Shown here: piece by piece, positions 39,959-49,227 of the stretch
Layout of the letters: each line of letters starts with the position of its first letter
Position numbering within the stretch: the stretch's first letter is position 1
NCBI GenBank assembly: GCA_965204685.1
Contig: OZ242004.1
Span: 3,906,001-3,970,000, forward strand
Length of the DNA: 64,000 nucleotides
DNA from: Bin87 sp965204685
GTDB lineage: Bacteria; Chloroflexota; Dehalococcoidia; Lucifugimonadales; UBA3495
Direction: 5' to 3'
The notes under the pieces: generated by a model
Told to the model about the DNA's origin: nothing
Databases searched by the model: none
Seen by the model: the letters and a program-made list of their open reading frames with translations, nothing else
Position numbers and translations under genes: made by a program

Positions 39959-41683
39959 CTAGCCGAGCTCCGCGCTCATGTTGTAAATTTCCCCTGGGCG
40001 ACCGCCTTCCGGCAGGCCCAGCGGCAGGTGAACGTTCAAGAGGAACGGCCGCTTCTCCCGCTCCACGACACCCAGCCCGTGCTCGATGGCGTCGCCGATG
40101 CTGGCCTCGTCCGTCGCGTCCATTGCCTCGACGCCAAAGCCCTCAGCCAGTTTCACCGGGTCTATGCCGTCCAGCACCACGCCCCGGTACTCTCCGGTCT
40201 CGCGCATGTTGGCGTTGGCATTGGCGAACGAACTGGCGACGATGCCGTAGGCGCCGTTGTTGGAGATTACGTAAAGCACCGGCACCCCGTGGCTCGCCGC
40301 CGTCCACAGCGCGTGGTCCGAGTAGTACAGCGACCCGTCGCCCACCAAGCCGACCACCGGCGTGTCCGGCGCGCCCAGCTTGGCGCCGATCGCCATGCCC
40401 ACGCCGTATCCCTCTGAGCCGCCGGCCGGCCGGATGTATTGGTTCCGGCCCGCCTCGTCGTTGTTGGCCAGGATGTCCTGCGCTACGGCAAACTGCTCGA
40501 TGGTCACCAGCCCGCCGCCGCGGCTCTCCAGCGCCTTGTCCAGGGCGTCGCCCAGGGCCACCGCCCGAACTTTGCCCTCTTGCGCGGGGATTCGCCAGGC
40601 GGCATCCCGACGCTGGGCTCGCAGCGCCGCCACCTCTTCCCGGGCTCGGCTCCGCCGGTCGGACAGATCGTCGGACGAACCGTCAGTGGCATCCAGCAAC
40701 GCTTGCGCCGCCCGCTTCTCGTCGGCAAGAACTGCCAGGTCCAGACCGGGGATGTTCTCCAGGTTCTCGGCGTCCGCGCCGACGGCGATGGTCCGCTCGG
40801 CGTCGAAAAACGCGGTGTAATCGCTGGCGTTGCCGGCCCCGTTGTGCGTCACGCCGATGCACAGGATCAGGTCGGGATCGATGTCGGGCGCCTGCTCGAG
40901 CCGCCGGCCGCCGGCGTGCAGCGGGTGCTTGATCGACACCGCCCTGGGGTCGCCTACCACCGGCACCCCGAAACGCTCGGCCAGCGCGGTAACCTCCGCG
41001 ATGGCGCCGCTCTTCCACACCCCATCGCCCACGTACATCAGCGGACGCTTGGCGTCCCGCAGCGCCCGCGCCACGGCGTCAATGTCCGCGTCCGACGGAT
41101 AGCCGGCGTGGATCTCGGGAAGCTGGCCGTCGATGATGTTCGCCGTGTGCTCGGCCGGCCCCAGCAGCCGGTCGTACACCGCCAGGTGCACCGGACCGAC
41201 CGGCGGCGTCATCGCCACCCGCAACGCCCGTTCCAGGGCGGCCGGCAGTCCCTCCGGCTCGATGACCGTCCAGTTCGCCTTCATCATCGGCGCCGCGATT
41301 GCGGTCGGGCCCGCGTTGTGGCTCACGTCCAGACTGATCTTGCCGGCGAAGCTGCCGGTGTCCCCCGCGAAGGTGATCACCACCACCGGCAGGCTGCCCG
41401 TCCACACGTTGATCAGCTGACCCATCGCCTGCGCCAGTCCCGCGCCCAGGTGCACCACCATCACGCCGGGAGCCAGGTTCGCCTGGGTGTATCCGCCGGC
41501 CATCGCCGTCACGGCGCCCTCGTGCAAGCCGAGTATGCCGTGGATGTCCGACCGCGCGTGCAGCTCATTGAAGAACAACGCTTCGCGCGACCCCGAATTG
41601 TTGAAAACGTACTTGACGCCCGACGCCACCATCTGTTCGACCATCAGGCGCGACGCGCTGGCGGTCATCTCTCTGGTCTGCAT
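39959..41683 (-). CDS. thiamine diphosphate-dependent decarboxylase-like enzyme
   Basis: 574 residues with the three ThDP-enzyme domains: activating Glu in GILGLHEGAVTAMAGGYTQ, AGLAQAMGQLINVWTGSLPV, a middle domain with RPLMYVGDGVWKSG, and the C-terminal Mg-ThDP motif GDGSLYYSDHALW (about residue 449) closing with NNGAYG. Relatives decarboxylate benzoylformate, phosphonopyruvate or oxalyl-CoA. It is only distantly similar to the ThDP enzyme at 13417-15090, so the two are not recent duplicates. It is divergent from the LLM oxidoreductase. Confidence 0.9.
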   Translation of the reverse strand: MQTREMTASASRLMVEQMVASGVKYVFNNSGSREALFFNELHARSDIHGILGLHEGAVTAMAGGYTQANLAPGVMVVHLGAGLAQAMGQLINVWTGSLPVVVITFAGDTGSFAGKISLDVSHNAGPTAIAAPMMKANWTVIEPEGLPAALERALRVAMTPPVGPVHLAVYDRLLGPAEHTANIIDGQLPEIHAGYPSDADIDAVARALRDAKRPLMYVGDGVWKSGAIAEVTALAERFGVPVVGDPRAVSIKHPLHAGGRRLEQAPDIDPDLILCIGVTHNGAGNASDYTAFFDAERTIAVGADAENLENIPGLDLAVLADEKRAAQALLDATDGSSDDLSDRRSRAREEVAALRAQRRDAAWRIPAQEGKVRAVALGDALDKALESRGGGLVTIEQFAVAQDILANNDEAGRNQYIRPAGGSEGYGVGMAIGAKLGAPDTPVVGLVGDGSLYYSDHALWTAASHGVPVLYVISNNGAYGIVASSFANANANMRETGEYRGVVLDGIDPVKLAEGFGVEAMDATDEASIGDAIEHGLGVVEREKRPFLLNVHLPLGLPEGGRPGEIYNMSAELG

Positions 41684-41864
41684 AATGCCTCTCCTGGTTG
41701 CGTAATATCCGGCTGGCTAAGCAATTGGACAAATGAGGGAACCGCGGCGACGTCTTCAATCCGAGTTGGGGCAGCACTCCCGTCTTGCCCCTTCGCGGCC
41801 ACGTTCCTCCGCACAATGGCGACAGTATAGCCTCGCCCGATACCCGGTCAAGCAAAGGGCCGGT

Positions 41865-42025
41865 CTCACGCGTACCCGCTTTCGGTAATCGTCAGAATCT
41901 GGATTTGCATGATGACTGGATTCCCAGGATGGAGAGCGCGCTCCCTTCGGGCAGTTTCAATCCTGATAATCCCCAAATCTTGAAAATCCTGCTTCAGACG
42001 ATTACCGAAAGCGGGTACGCATGAG
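41865..42025. repeat. 160-bp inverted-repeat element (MITE-like)
   Basis: Arms of 24 perfectly complementary bases (41870-41893 and 41997-42020, beginning GCGTACCCGCTTTCGG), extended to 29 with one mismatch. The core has AAGCAGGATT and AATCCTG words shared with the element at 16799-16886. No coding sequence. It could be a non-autonomous transposable element or a long transcript hairpin; it sits between two divergent genes. Confidence 0.8.
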
Positions 42026-42109
42026 CGCCCTGCGTTGACAACCCCAGTGCGTCCGCCTACCATCGCCGCATTCGGACACCAGACACTCCCCGTCTACTGT
42101 AGGAACGAC

Positions 42110-43210
42110 GTGAAAGCTTCGTATTTCGGCTGTATGGGCTACGCCGAGCGGGACCGGTTCCCCGCCGGTTGGCCGGTGCCGCCGGCCTTTCACGATCCAG
42201 AGGTTTCCCTGCGTTCCTACCAGGAAGGTATGGAAGAGTGCGAACTCGCGGAAGACCTCGGCTTTGACTGGATCAGCCTGTCCGAGCACCACTACTCGGG
42301 AAACCGCACCACACCCAACCCCGCGGTGATGGCTGCCGCGGTCGCCGAGCGCTGCCGGACGGCAAGGATCGCCCTGCTCGGCCAGTTGCTTCCCATCAAC
42401 AACCCGGTCCGCGTCGCCGAGGAAATCGGCATGCTGGACAATCTCACCGGCGGCCGCCTGGTCGCCGCGTTCATGCGTGGCACCCCCAGCGAGGACCAGG
42501 TGTACGACCTCAACCCATCCGAGGGCCGCGAACGGTTGATCGAGGCCATGGACCTGGTGCTGAAGGCCCTCACCGAGCCCGTGCCCTTTTCCTGGGAGGG
42601 CCGCTACTACCAGTACCGCACCGTATCGGTCTGGCCGTGGCCAGTGCAACGCCCGCTGCCGCCGCTGCTCGTGGCGACCCGCAGCACCGATACCGTCCAG
42701 TTTGCAGCGTCCCGCCGTCTGGGTTTGGGTGTTTCGTATGAGCATCCCGACGATATGGCGGGAGTCGTCGAAGATTACCGGCGTTGGTCCAGCGAAGCCG
42801 GCTGGCAACCTAGCGCCGATGACATTGTCTATCGCGGCGGCATTTGCCTTGCCGAGACCGACGAGAAAGCCTACGCCCTGCGCGACCGGGTGCACGCCGC
42901 CGGCGGCGGACGCGGAATGAACATCGGCCGCTCCCTCGCCCAGGCCGTGCAAGCCGCCCGCTCTGGACGATCGTCACCGCCGCGCGACGCGCCGGCGCCT
43001 CCCCCACCGTCCGGCGGCGCTCCGCGAACTCAGCTCAACTTCGTCGGCAGCCCCGACACCGTCGCGGAACAGCTCCGCGCCTACCACGAACGGTGCGGCG
43101 TGGGCGTCGTCGACCTGGCCTTCCAGCAACCCGGTCTTAACCACCAGGACGTGATGGCCGAAATCGAACTCTTCGGCCGCGAAGTCCTGCCCCGCATCCA
43201 CGAATTCTGA
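42110..43210 (+). CDS. LLM class flavin-dependent oxidoreductase
   Basis: 366 residues of the bacterial-luciferase-like TIM barrel: RSYQEGMEECELAEDLGFDW, SLSEHHYSGNRTTPNPAVMA, LGQLLPINNPVRVAEEIGML and DNLTGGRLVAAFMRGTP are the family landmarks; a disordered Pro-rich insert (PPPSGGAP) lies near residue 300. These FMN or F420 enzymes oxidise diverse carbon compounds; expansion of this family is known from SAR202 genomes. GTG 42110 with AGGA before it is preferred to the ATG-free extension at 42035. Confidence 0.88.
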   Translation: MKASYFGCMGYAERDRFPAGWPVPPAFHDPEVSLRSYQEGMEECELAEDLGFDWISLSEHHYSGNRTTPNPAVMAAAVAERCRTARIALLGQLLPINNPVRVAEEIGMLDNLTGGRLVAAFMRGTPSEDQVYDLNPSEGRERLIEAMDLVLKALTEPVPFSWEGRYYQYRTVSVWPWPVQRPLPPLLVATRSTDTVQFAASRRLGLGVSYEHPDDMAGVVEDYRRWSSEAGWQPSADDIVYRGGICLAETDEKAYALRDRVHAAGGGRGMNIGRSLAQAVQAARSGRSSPPRDAPAPPPPSGGAPRTQLNFVGSPDTVAEQLRAYHERCGVGVVDLAFQQPGLNHQDVMAEIELFGREVLPRIHEF

Positions 43211-43242
43211 TCAGCACGAATTTTATCCAACGATGAGGCATC

Positions 43243-44118
43243 ATGGCTGATTTCAACACCGGCAGCGTTCGCGCCAACGGCATCAACTTCCATTACCTGG
43301 AGATGGGCGACGGCCCCCTGGCCATCTGTCTCCACGGGTTCCCCGACCACGCGTATTCCTTCCGTCACCTGCTGCCCGACCTGGCCGCCGCCGGATTCCG
43401 CGCCGTCGCCCCGTTCATGCGCGGCTACGCGCCAACCGAAGCCCCGGCCGACGGCCGATACCATTCGGCCCTGATGGCCCGAGACGCGGTGGAACTCATC
43501 GGCGCGCTGGGAGCCGACCGTGCCTACCTGATCGGCAACGACTGGGGCGCCGGCGCGGTGGTGGGAGCCACCGCCCTCGCCCCCGAAAAGGTCATCAAGC
43601 TGGTGACTATCGCCTCCGGCCGCGTCGACCGCGAGCTCAGCATGGAGTTCCAGTACCTCCACGGCACCTGGCACGGGTTCTTCTTCCAGATGCCCCACGC
43701 CGAGGAAGTCGTCGCCTATAACGACTACGCCTTCGTGGAGGAGTGGTGGCGCTGGGCCTCGCCGGAGTGGGACATTCCCGCCGAAGCCCTGGAAAGCATC
43801 CGCTCTACCTTCCGCAAGGCCGGCGTCGTCCAGGCCGCCCTGGGTTACTACCGCGCCCGCTACGACGCCTCGCAGGTGGACGACCAGGTGCGCGCCGACC
43901 AGGCGGTCATCGCAGCCGGTCCCATCCGGGTGCCGACCCTGGCCCTCCACGGCACCCGCGACCGACCCAGGCGGCTGGAGTCCTTCCTCAGCTCGGGCAT
44001 GTACACCTATTTCTCCGGTGGCCTGGAAAAGGTCATCATCCCCGGCACCGGCCACTTCATGCACCAGGAACGACCAGAAGAGGTCAACCCGAAAATCATC
44101 AAGTTCCTGACCCGCTGA
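43243..44118 (+). CDS. alpha/beta-hydrolase, epoxide hydrolase/haloalkane dehalogenase-like
   Basis: 291 residues. Oxyanion segment HGFPDH, nucleophile Asp in LIGNDWGAGAVVG, acid in LHGTRDRP, and base His in GTGHFMHQERPEE make a complete Asp-Asp-His triad. The cap domain contains the paired tryptophans EEWWRW. The Asp nucleophile indicates an epoxide hydrolase or dehalogenase rather than a Ser esterase. It follows the LLM oxidoreductase by 32 bases on the same strand, so oxidation followed by hydrolysis of a shared substrate is possible. Confidence 0.88.
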   Translation: MADFNTGSVRANGINFHYLEMGDGPLAICLHGFPDHAYSFRHLLPDLAAAGFRAVAPFMRGYAPTEAPADGRYHSALMARDAVELIGALGADRAYLIGNDWGAGAVVGATALAPEKVIKLVTIASGRVDRELSMEFQYLHGTWHGFFFQMPHAEEVVAYNDYAFVEEWWRWASPEWDIPAEALESIRSTFRKAGVVQAALGYYRARYDASQVDDQVRADQAVIAAGPIRVPTLALHGTRDRPRRLESFLSSGMYTYFSGGLEKVIIPGTGHFMHQERPEEVNPKIIKFLTR

Positions 44119-44159
44119 ACCCGGCCCAGCCACTCGTCATTGCGCCATCGTACCGGGCC

Positions 44160-44189
44160 TGTCATTGCGAGCGCAGCGCGGCAATCTCG
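44160..44189. repeat. dispersed REP-like sequence
   Basis: TGTCATTGCGAGCGCAGCG followed by CGGCAATCTCG, a form repeated in many Chloroflexota and other genomes. A degenerate copy is at 35034-35070. Confidence 0.55.
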
Positions 44190-44236
44190 CCTCTGCCAGC
44201 AACACCCCAAGACCGGCACGCTGGTACAAATTCGTA

Positions 44237-44266
44237 GGGGCGGATAACCATCCGCCCCCACTTTTT
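44237..44266. terminator. bidirectional terminator between convergent hydrolase genes
   Basis: A 9-bp stem GGGGCGGAT / ATCCGCCCC with loop AACC, followed by CACTTTTT on the plus strand. It separates the plus-strand hydrolase (ends 44118) from the minus-strand epoxide hydrolase (ends 44289). Confidence 0.7.
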
Positions 44267-44288
44267 CACCCGATATGCCGATCCAAGT

Positions 44289-45437
44289 CTAGCCTCGGAA
44301 AGGCCGGAAGAACTCCCTCACCTCGTGGGCCAGCAGTTCCGGTTCCTCCAGCGCGGCGAAGTGGCCGCCCCGGGGCATCTCCACCCAGCGGCGCAGGTCC
44401 CAGGATCGCTCCGCCCACTCCCGTGGCGGCTTGGCAATCTCCTGCGGGAACATCGCCATCCCCGCCGGCGTGGGTACTATCTCCCCTTCCGCCATCTCCC
44501 ACACTGAACTCTGGTTCTCCTTGTACATCCGCACCGACGACCCAATGGTGTTGGTCACCCAGTAGATGGTCACCGTGGTCAGCAACTCGTCCTTGGTGTA
44601 GGTACTTTCCACGTCGCCGTTGCAGTCGCTCCACGTCCGGTACTTCTCCACGATCCATGCCGCCAGGCCGGCCGGCGAGTCGTTGAGTCCGTAGGACAAC
44701 GTCTGCGGCTTGGTGCCCTGGATGTGGCTGTACCCGCCCTCGCTCTGCTGCCATCGCTCTCGCTGGTCCGAGTGCGCCTGCTCTGCCTCGGTCAGCGGCC
44801 GCGATCCCGGCCCCAGGTACGGCGTCGGCCGCGTGATCGAGGTCAGGTGTACCCCGATCATCTTGTCCGAGTGCGCATACCCCAACCGCGAGGTGACTCC
44901 GGCGCCGATGTCACCGCCCTGCGCCGCGAATTTCGGATAGCCTAAGTTCTCGGTCATCAGCTTGGCCCACAGGTCGGCCACCTTCTGCACCTGCATCCCC
45001 GGTTCCTGGGACGCCTGCGAGAAACCGAACCCGGGCAGCGACGGCGCTACCACGTCGAAGGAGTCGGCCGGGTCCGCACCGTGTCCGCCCGGGTCCGCCA
45101 GCAAGGGGATGATCTTCGTCATCTCGAAAAACGTGCTCGGCCAGCCGTGGGTTATCACCAGCGGCATCGGGTTCGGCCCGGTGCCGTTCTCCTTGATGAA
45201 GTGGATGCTCAAGCCGTCAACTTCCGACTTGTAGTGGTGGAACTCGTTGAGCTTCTTCTCCTGCGCCCGCCAGTCGAAGTCCGTGCGCCAGTACTCCACC
45301 AATTCCTTGATGTAATCCAGATTGGAGCCGTATTCCCAACCTGAGCCGGGCATCTCGTCCGGCCACCTGGTGTGTTGCAGGCGCCGGCGCAGATCCTCCA
45401 GCACCTCGTCGCTGATCGCAATCTCAAAGGGCTCCAT
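44289..45437 (-). CDS. epoxide hydrolase with EHN N-terminal domain
   Basis: 382 residues. The EHN domain at the start (FEIAISDEVLEDLRRRLQHTRWP) is followed by the hydrolase fold: HGWP, nucleophile Asp in AAQGGDIGAGVTSRLGY, two tyrosines (GGYSHIQGTKPQTLSYGL region), and the His in PRGGHFAALEEPE. This is the microsomal/juvenile-hormone epoxide hydrolase type, which opens epoxides to diols. AAAGGAGG precedes ATG 45437. The gene is followed upstream on the same strand by an amidohydrolase, suggesting a catabolic block. Confidence 0.92.
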   Translation of the reverse strand: MEPFEIAISDEVLEDLRRRLQHTRWPDEMPGSGWEYGSNLDYIKELVEYWRTDFDWRAQEKKLNEFHHYKSEVDGLSIHFIKENGTGPNPMPLVITHGWPSTFFEMTKIIPLLADPGGHGADPADSFDVVAPSLPGFGFSQASQEPGMQVQKVADLWAKLMTENLGYPKFAAQGGDIGAGVTSRLGYAHSDKMIGVHLTSITRPTPYLGPGSRPLTEAEQAHSDQRERWQQSEGGYSHIQGTKPQTLSYGLNDSPAGLAAWIVEKYRTWSDCNGDVESTYTKDELLTTVTIYWVTNTIGSSVRMYKENQSSVWEMAEGEIVPTPAGMAMFPQEIAKPPREWAERSWDLRRWVEMPRGGHFAALEEPELLAHEVREFFRPFRG

Positions 45438-45518
45438 GGCAAGCCTCCTTTCGGTTTTGAGTTGGGGCGCCCATGGTGGACGCCCCTGTTTGACAATGTT
45501 CGATCGGGGAAGTCGCGC

Positions 45519-46535
45519 CTACGCCTCTATCCGGTACACCCGCACCGCCGTGTCGTGGAACGCCGCCGCGCGCTCCGATGCAGAATACCCCTGCGACAGC
45601 CGCTTGAAGCCGTTGTACATCACGTGGTACGAGAAGGACACCTTGTCCACCGGGAAGTTGCTCTCGAACATGCAGCGGTCCGGCCCGAAGCTGTCCAGGC
45701 AATGCCGCATCCAATCGCCGACGGAATCGGCAATCTCCTCGGACCCAACGGGCGTCTCTCGGGTGTGCCAGTCGAACCCGATCCGCGGCATCCCGATCCC
45801 GCCCAGCTTCATGATGGTGTTGGGTTCCGCCCCCACCGCTTCTATGCCGCTGCGCCATTGCGGGATGACCTCGTCGTCTCGGCCGGCGAAGGGCCCGGTC
45901 CGCATCATGCCGCCGATATGGTTGAGCACGATGGTCAGGTCCGGGACCCGGCGGGCAAAGTCGGCCAGTTCCGGCAACTGCGGGAAATAGACCGACGTCT
46001 CAAGGATCAGGCCCATGTCCTGCAAAACCCGGGCCCCGGCAAGGTAATCGTCGCGTTGCAGCAGACCCTCCACTTCCCGGTTCTCCACGTCCGGATGCGG
46101 ATCCCAACCCACCGAATGCCGGATCCCGCGGAAGCGATTGGGGCTCGCCGCCTGCAACGCTTCCAGTACCGGCCGGACACCGTCGCCCATCTTCAGGTCG
46201 GCCCGCCCGATGATCGCCGCGGCCGCCCTGCCTTCACCATAGGCGCCCGTCGCGCTCTCGTCGGCGATGCCCTGGACGAACTCAACCTCGCCCACGGGGC
46301 GCATCTCTTCCGGCCCATCTGTCCGGTACTCGGAACGCGCCTCCACGAACACCGTGGACCGCACGTTATGTCCGCTATTGATGTCCGCCGCCAAATCAGG
46401 CAGCAGGTATTGCTGATAGTCCACCGGCTCCGGGCGTTGCACCCAGAAGTGGTGATGCGGGTCACAGATGGGGATCTCAGGTTCCAGGATGGGTTCCGTC
46501 GTCAGGGCCAGCCATTCGTTGCCACTCGGCGGCAT
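45519..46535 (-). CDS. amidohydrolase family 2 (metal-dependent TIM barrel)
   Basis: 338 residues. ICDPHHHFWV supplies the N-terminal metal ligands, RGIRHSVGWDPHPD and ILNHIGGMM-like segments (IVLNHIGGMM) the barrel ligands, and CMFESNFPVDKVS the C-terminal Asp-containing strand. Such enzymes hydrolyse lactones such as 2-pyrone-4,6-dicarboxylate or decarboxylate aromatic acids. The substrate is not evident. GGAGG precedes the ATG. It lies 81 bases upstream of the epoxide hydrolase gene on the same strand. Confidence 0.88.
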   Translation of the reverse strand: MPPSGNEWLALTTEPILEPEIPICDPHHHFWVQRPEPVDYQQYLLPDLAADINSGHNVRSTVFVEARSEYRTDGPEEMRPVGEVEFVQGIADESATGAYGEGRAAAAIIGRADLKMGDGVRPVLEALQAASPNRFRGIRHSVGWDPHPDVENREVEGLLQRDDYLAGARVLQDMGLILETSVYFPQLPELADFARRVPDLTIVLNHIGGMMRTGPFAGRDDEVIPQWRSGIEAVGAEPNTIMKLGGIGMPRIGFDWHTRETPVGSEEIADSVGDWMRHCLDSFGPDRCMFESNFPVDKVSFSYHVMYNGFKRLSQGYSASERAAAFHDTAVRVYRIEA

Positions 46536-46629
46536 GATCGTACCTCCGGCTCCAGTGTCGTTCGGGGGTTATCTGGCCGATAATAACACGGCCCTCTGCA
46601 CTCATCACGGCCCTCTGCACTCATCAGGA

Positions 46630-47625
46630 TTATGCGTTCGCCACCGCCAGCGCGCCGACCGCGACGGTACCCACCTCAATGGGCAGCGCCTCCCAGGTGA
46701 CGCCCCGGTCGCCGCTGCGGTACAGCTTTCCGCCGTCGGTTCCACCGTAAACCGTGTTCGGTTCCTGCGGATCCCACTCGAAAGCCACCATCATGTCCGT
46801 GGGATTTTCTCCCTCGCCGACCCCCTGGACTAGTTCCCAACTGCGCCCGGCGTCGGTCGATCGATAGAATTTCGGGCTCCCGCGTCGCGCGTTCTCCGAC
46901 ACCGTCACCAGCACCACGTCCGCGTCGTCGGGCGCGGCGGAGATGTGTAGTGTGTACCTCCGATCCAGCCCGTCGTTGATCATCTCCCAGGTCTCGCCCC
47001 CATCGTCCGAGCGGTAGGGCGCCACCGCCGTCGCCACGTAGAGCCGGTCGGCCCGGTCCGCGCTCAGATTGACGCAATGGATGTCGTCGTTCAGGCCGGA
47101 CAACTGCTTCCAGCTGGAGCCGCCGTCTCCTGAACGCACCATTCCGCCCACCTCGATGCCGGCGTACAGGTCGTTCACCGAGCCCGGCGCCGCCCGCAGG
47201 TCGCGCACGTGGGAGTCGCGGGTGGGCGCGTGGAACCCCCATTGGGTTGCCTCGGGCACCGCGCGAAACGCGTCGAACTCATCCCAGGTCGCCCCGCAGT
47301 CCGCGGACCGCCAGATCTCCGCCGGCTCGCTCCCGACGTACACGGAGTCGGCATCGTCCGGGTGCGCCAATACGCTGTGCGCGTAATCGGTCGGGTATGA
47401 ACCCAGGTGTTGCCAGGTATTGCCGCCGTCGTCCGTCCGGTACACCCCGGCTTCGTATGCGGCCAGATACGCCCGCGACGATGCCACCGGGCTGGCGCTG
47501 AGACGCGCCGCCGCATGGGCCAATTGCGTAACCGGTCCCTGTTTCCAGGTCTTGCCACCGTCGTCACTGGACACGGTGCATACTCCGTCGTGCATTCCCA
47601 CGTAGATTCTCTTGGTTCCGGCCAT
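46630..47625 (-). CDS. BNR/Asp-box beta-propeller protein (VPS10/sialidase-like)
   Basis: 331 residues holding seven Asp-box motifs of the form S-x-D-x-G-x-T-W: SSDDGGKTW, RTDDGGNTW, RSADCGATW, RSGDGGSSW, RSDDGGETW, RSTDAGRSW and RSGDRGVTW, which predicts a seven-bladed propeller. No signal peptide or catalytic Arg triad is apparent, so it is more likely a binding or scaffold protein than a sialidase. AAGGAGG precedes ATG 47625. The gene lies 94 bases from the amidohydrolase. Confidence 0.85.
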   Translation of the reverse strand: MAGTKRIYVGMHDGVCTVSSDDGGKTWKQGPVTQLAHAAARLSASPVASSRAYLAAYEAGVYRTDDGGNTWQHLGSYPTDYAHSVLAHPDDADSVYVGSEPAEIWRSADCGATWDEFDAFRAVPEATQWGFHAPTRDSHVRDLRAAPGSVNDLYAGIEVGGMVRSGDGGSSWKQLSGLNDDIHCVNLSADRADRLYVATAVAPYRSDDGGETWEMINDGLDRRYTLHISAAPDDADVVLVTVSENARRGSPKFYRSTDAGRSWELVQGVGEGENPTDMMVAFEWDPQEPNTVYGGTDGGKLYRSGDRGVTWEALPIEVGTVAVGALAVANA

Positions 47626-48747
47626 GTCAGTCCTCCTTGCGCGGGAAATCGCTCCTTTCCGTGAGCACGAATATACCAGACACACACCGGTCCTCGGCCA
47701 TCTCGCCCGGCCTTTTCAAAGTCCCGGTTGGCGGCCTTTCCCCAGAATCGTCATTCCGGCGAAAGCCGGAATCCAGAACATTCCGAGCACAACGACCTCC
47801 TGGATTTCCGCTTCCGCGGGAATGACGGATTAACTTTGAAAAGCCACAGACCATCCCACCGACTGCCTTGCCTCATCCACAACCCCGTCCATCCCTCTAA
47901 CCCTGTGCATCCATGCAAATTTGCCCGCTCCCCAAATCCCCGGGCATTGGTGACACCATCGCCTTGCCGCGTTCCGAACGTGTGATCTATCATGATCTCG
48001 CAGGCGAAAATATCCGTACCCTTCGACCAGGTTCCCAGCGTTCACGGCCAACCCTATCAGCATCCAAGTCGCTAACGGCCTTCGCAGCGGACTGCCGCCG
48101 ACCATCTTATCCGGTGTAGTCTCTCGGCCACCGGGCCCGCCACAGCCCGCCATGCCGTGGGCATGGACAATGAGAGCAAAAAACCCAGCGCAAATCCTCC
48201 GGCCGTAGGGCTGATAACCGCTCGGAACCTGGTCAAAACTCTGGAAAACATCGCCTGCACACCCTCAACCCCAGGAGGCCAGCCACCGCAACACCTTGAC
48301 CACCATTTCCGGCGACAGCAGTCCATCGCCTGTGCTGCCGTCGCCACCAAATTTTGAAACCACGCCAACACCGGTCCGGCTCATCGCAATGTACGGAACG
48401 TGAACCGCTCACGTGTACCCAGTTTGGCGACGACGGAAGCAATCTTACATCGATGAACGGGACGCATGGGATGCCGTCAACGACGGCTTTTTGCTCCGCT
48501 TATGACACCGTCCAGAGTGCGGGGGGTTCCAGCAATCAATCAAATCCTGTCCATCCTGTTTATCGATGCAAAAGACAAGTGGATACGCGTGAAGCTTGAA
48601 CCGCCGTTGACTGGCCAAAGGCCACGGTCGGCGCTCTGAAATTGCGGCGCCAAGCCTGGGATGCCAAAATGGGCACATCCGCGACACCGCAGGCCCAGGC
48701 TACCAACGCCCGGCCGCAGCGCATCGCCCGCGCCAGGAGTGACTATC
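47626..48747. other. 1.1-kb gene-poor stretch
   Basis: No supportable gene. It contains the nested inverted repeats at 47709-47845 and an isolated AAATCCTGTCCATCCTGTTT (48541-48560) resembling half of the dispersed repeat family. Its composition is less GC-rich, and short open frames have no ribosome-binding sites. It may be the remains of lost genes or a landing site for repeats. Confidence 0.6.
47709..47845. repeat. nested inverted repeat (REP-like palindrome inside outer arms)
   Basis: Outer arms GGCCTTTTCAAAGT (47709-47722) and ACTTTGAAAAGCC (47833-47845), with an inner palindrome from 47749 to 47828: CGTCATTCCGGCG ... and CCGCGGGAATGACG. The inner type CATTCC..GGAATGACG recurs at 15119-15145 and is a widespread dispersed repeat. 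Confidence 0.7.
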
Positions 48748-49194
48748 ATGCCTCGCCCTTTGACCACCCAGGAAGCCCACGAATTTCTGGACAGCAAGCC
48801 CGGCTGGATCGTACTGACCAGCCTGGACCCCGACGGCTTCCCGCACTCCGTTCCTCTCGGCTACTTTCGCCTGGGAGACGAGATACTGATGGGAGTGCGC
48901 GCCAACACGCGCAAGCAGCGTAACATTCAGCACAACCCCAACGTCAGCCTGCTTCTGGAGACCGGCAGTACCATGCAAGACATCAAGGGCCTGATGGTGC
49001 AGGGCACGGCCACCGTCCATACTGAACCGGAAGAGATACTGCACTACTCCCGGGAGGCCGCCCGACGTCGCGGCGTCGCCGCGGAAGACTTGCCCACCGA
49101 GCCCCGACCGGGCGCGGCGTACATCAGGGTGACCCCGGTCCGCATCCGCTCGTGGGACTACTCCGAGGACCCGCCCCGTGAGCGCCGGCGCTAG
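48748..49194 (+). CDS. pyridoxamine 5'-phosphate oxidase-like FMN-binding protein
   Basis: 148 residues of the split-barrel fold: LTTQEAHEFLDSKPGWIVLT, SLDPDGFPHSVPLGYFRLGD, RANTRKQRNIQHNPNVSLLLE and KGLMVQGTATVHTEPEE. Family members bind FMN, F420 or haem; they include oxidoreductases and general stress proteins. AGGAG precedes ATG 48748. It is convergent with hyuB. Which cofactor it uses cannot be told from sequence. Confidence 0.85.
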   Translation: MPRPLTTQEAHEFLDSKPGWIVLTSLDPDGFPHSVPLGYFRLGDEILMGVRANTRKQRNIQHNPNVSLLLETGSTMQDIKGLMVQGTATVHTEPEEILHYSREAARRRGVAAEDLPTEPRPGAAYIRVTPVRIRSWDYSEDPPRERRR

Positions 49195-49227
49195 GCCCCA
49201 ACCGTCCCAACTATTGCAGCAGCCGGG

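Noticed and set aside
48120..48660. Several 60-100 codon frames in the gene-poor stretch
   Set aside because: No ribosome-binding sites, no recognisable domains, and they overlap each other on both strands.
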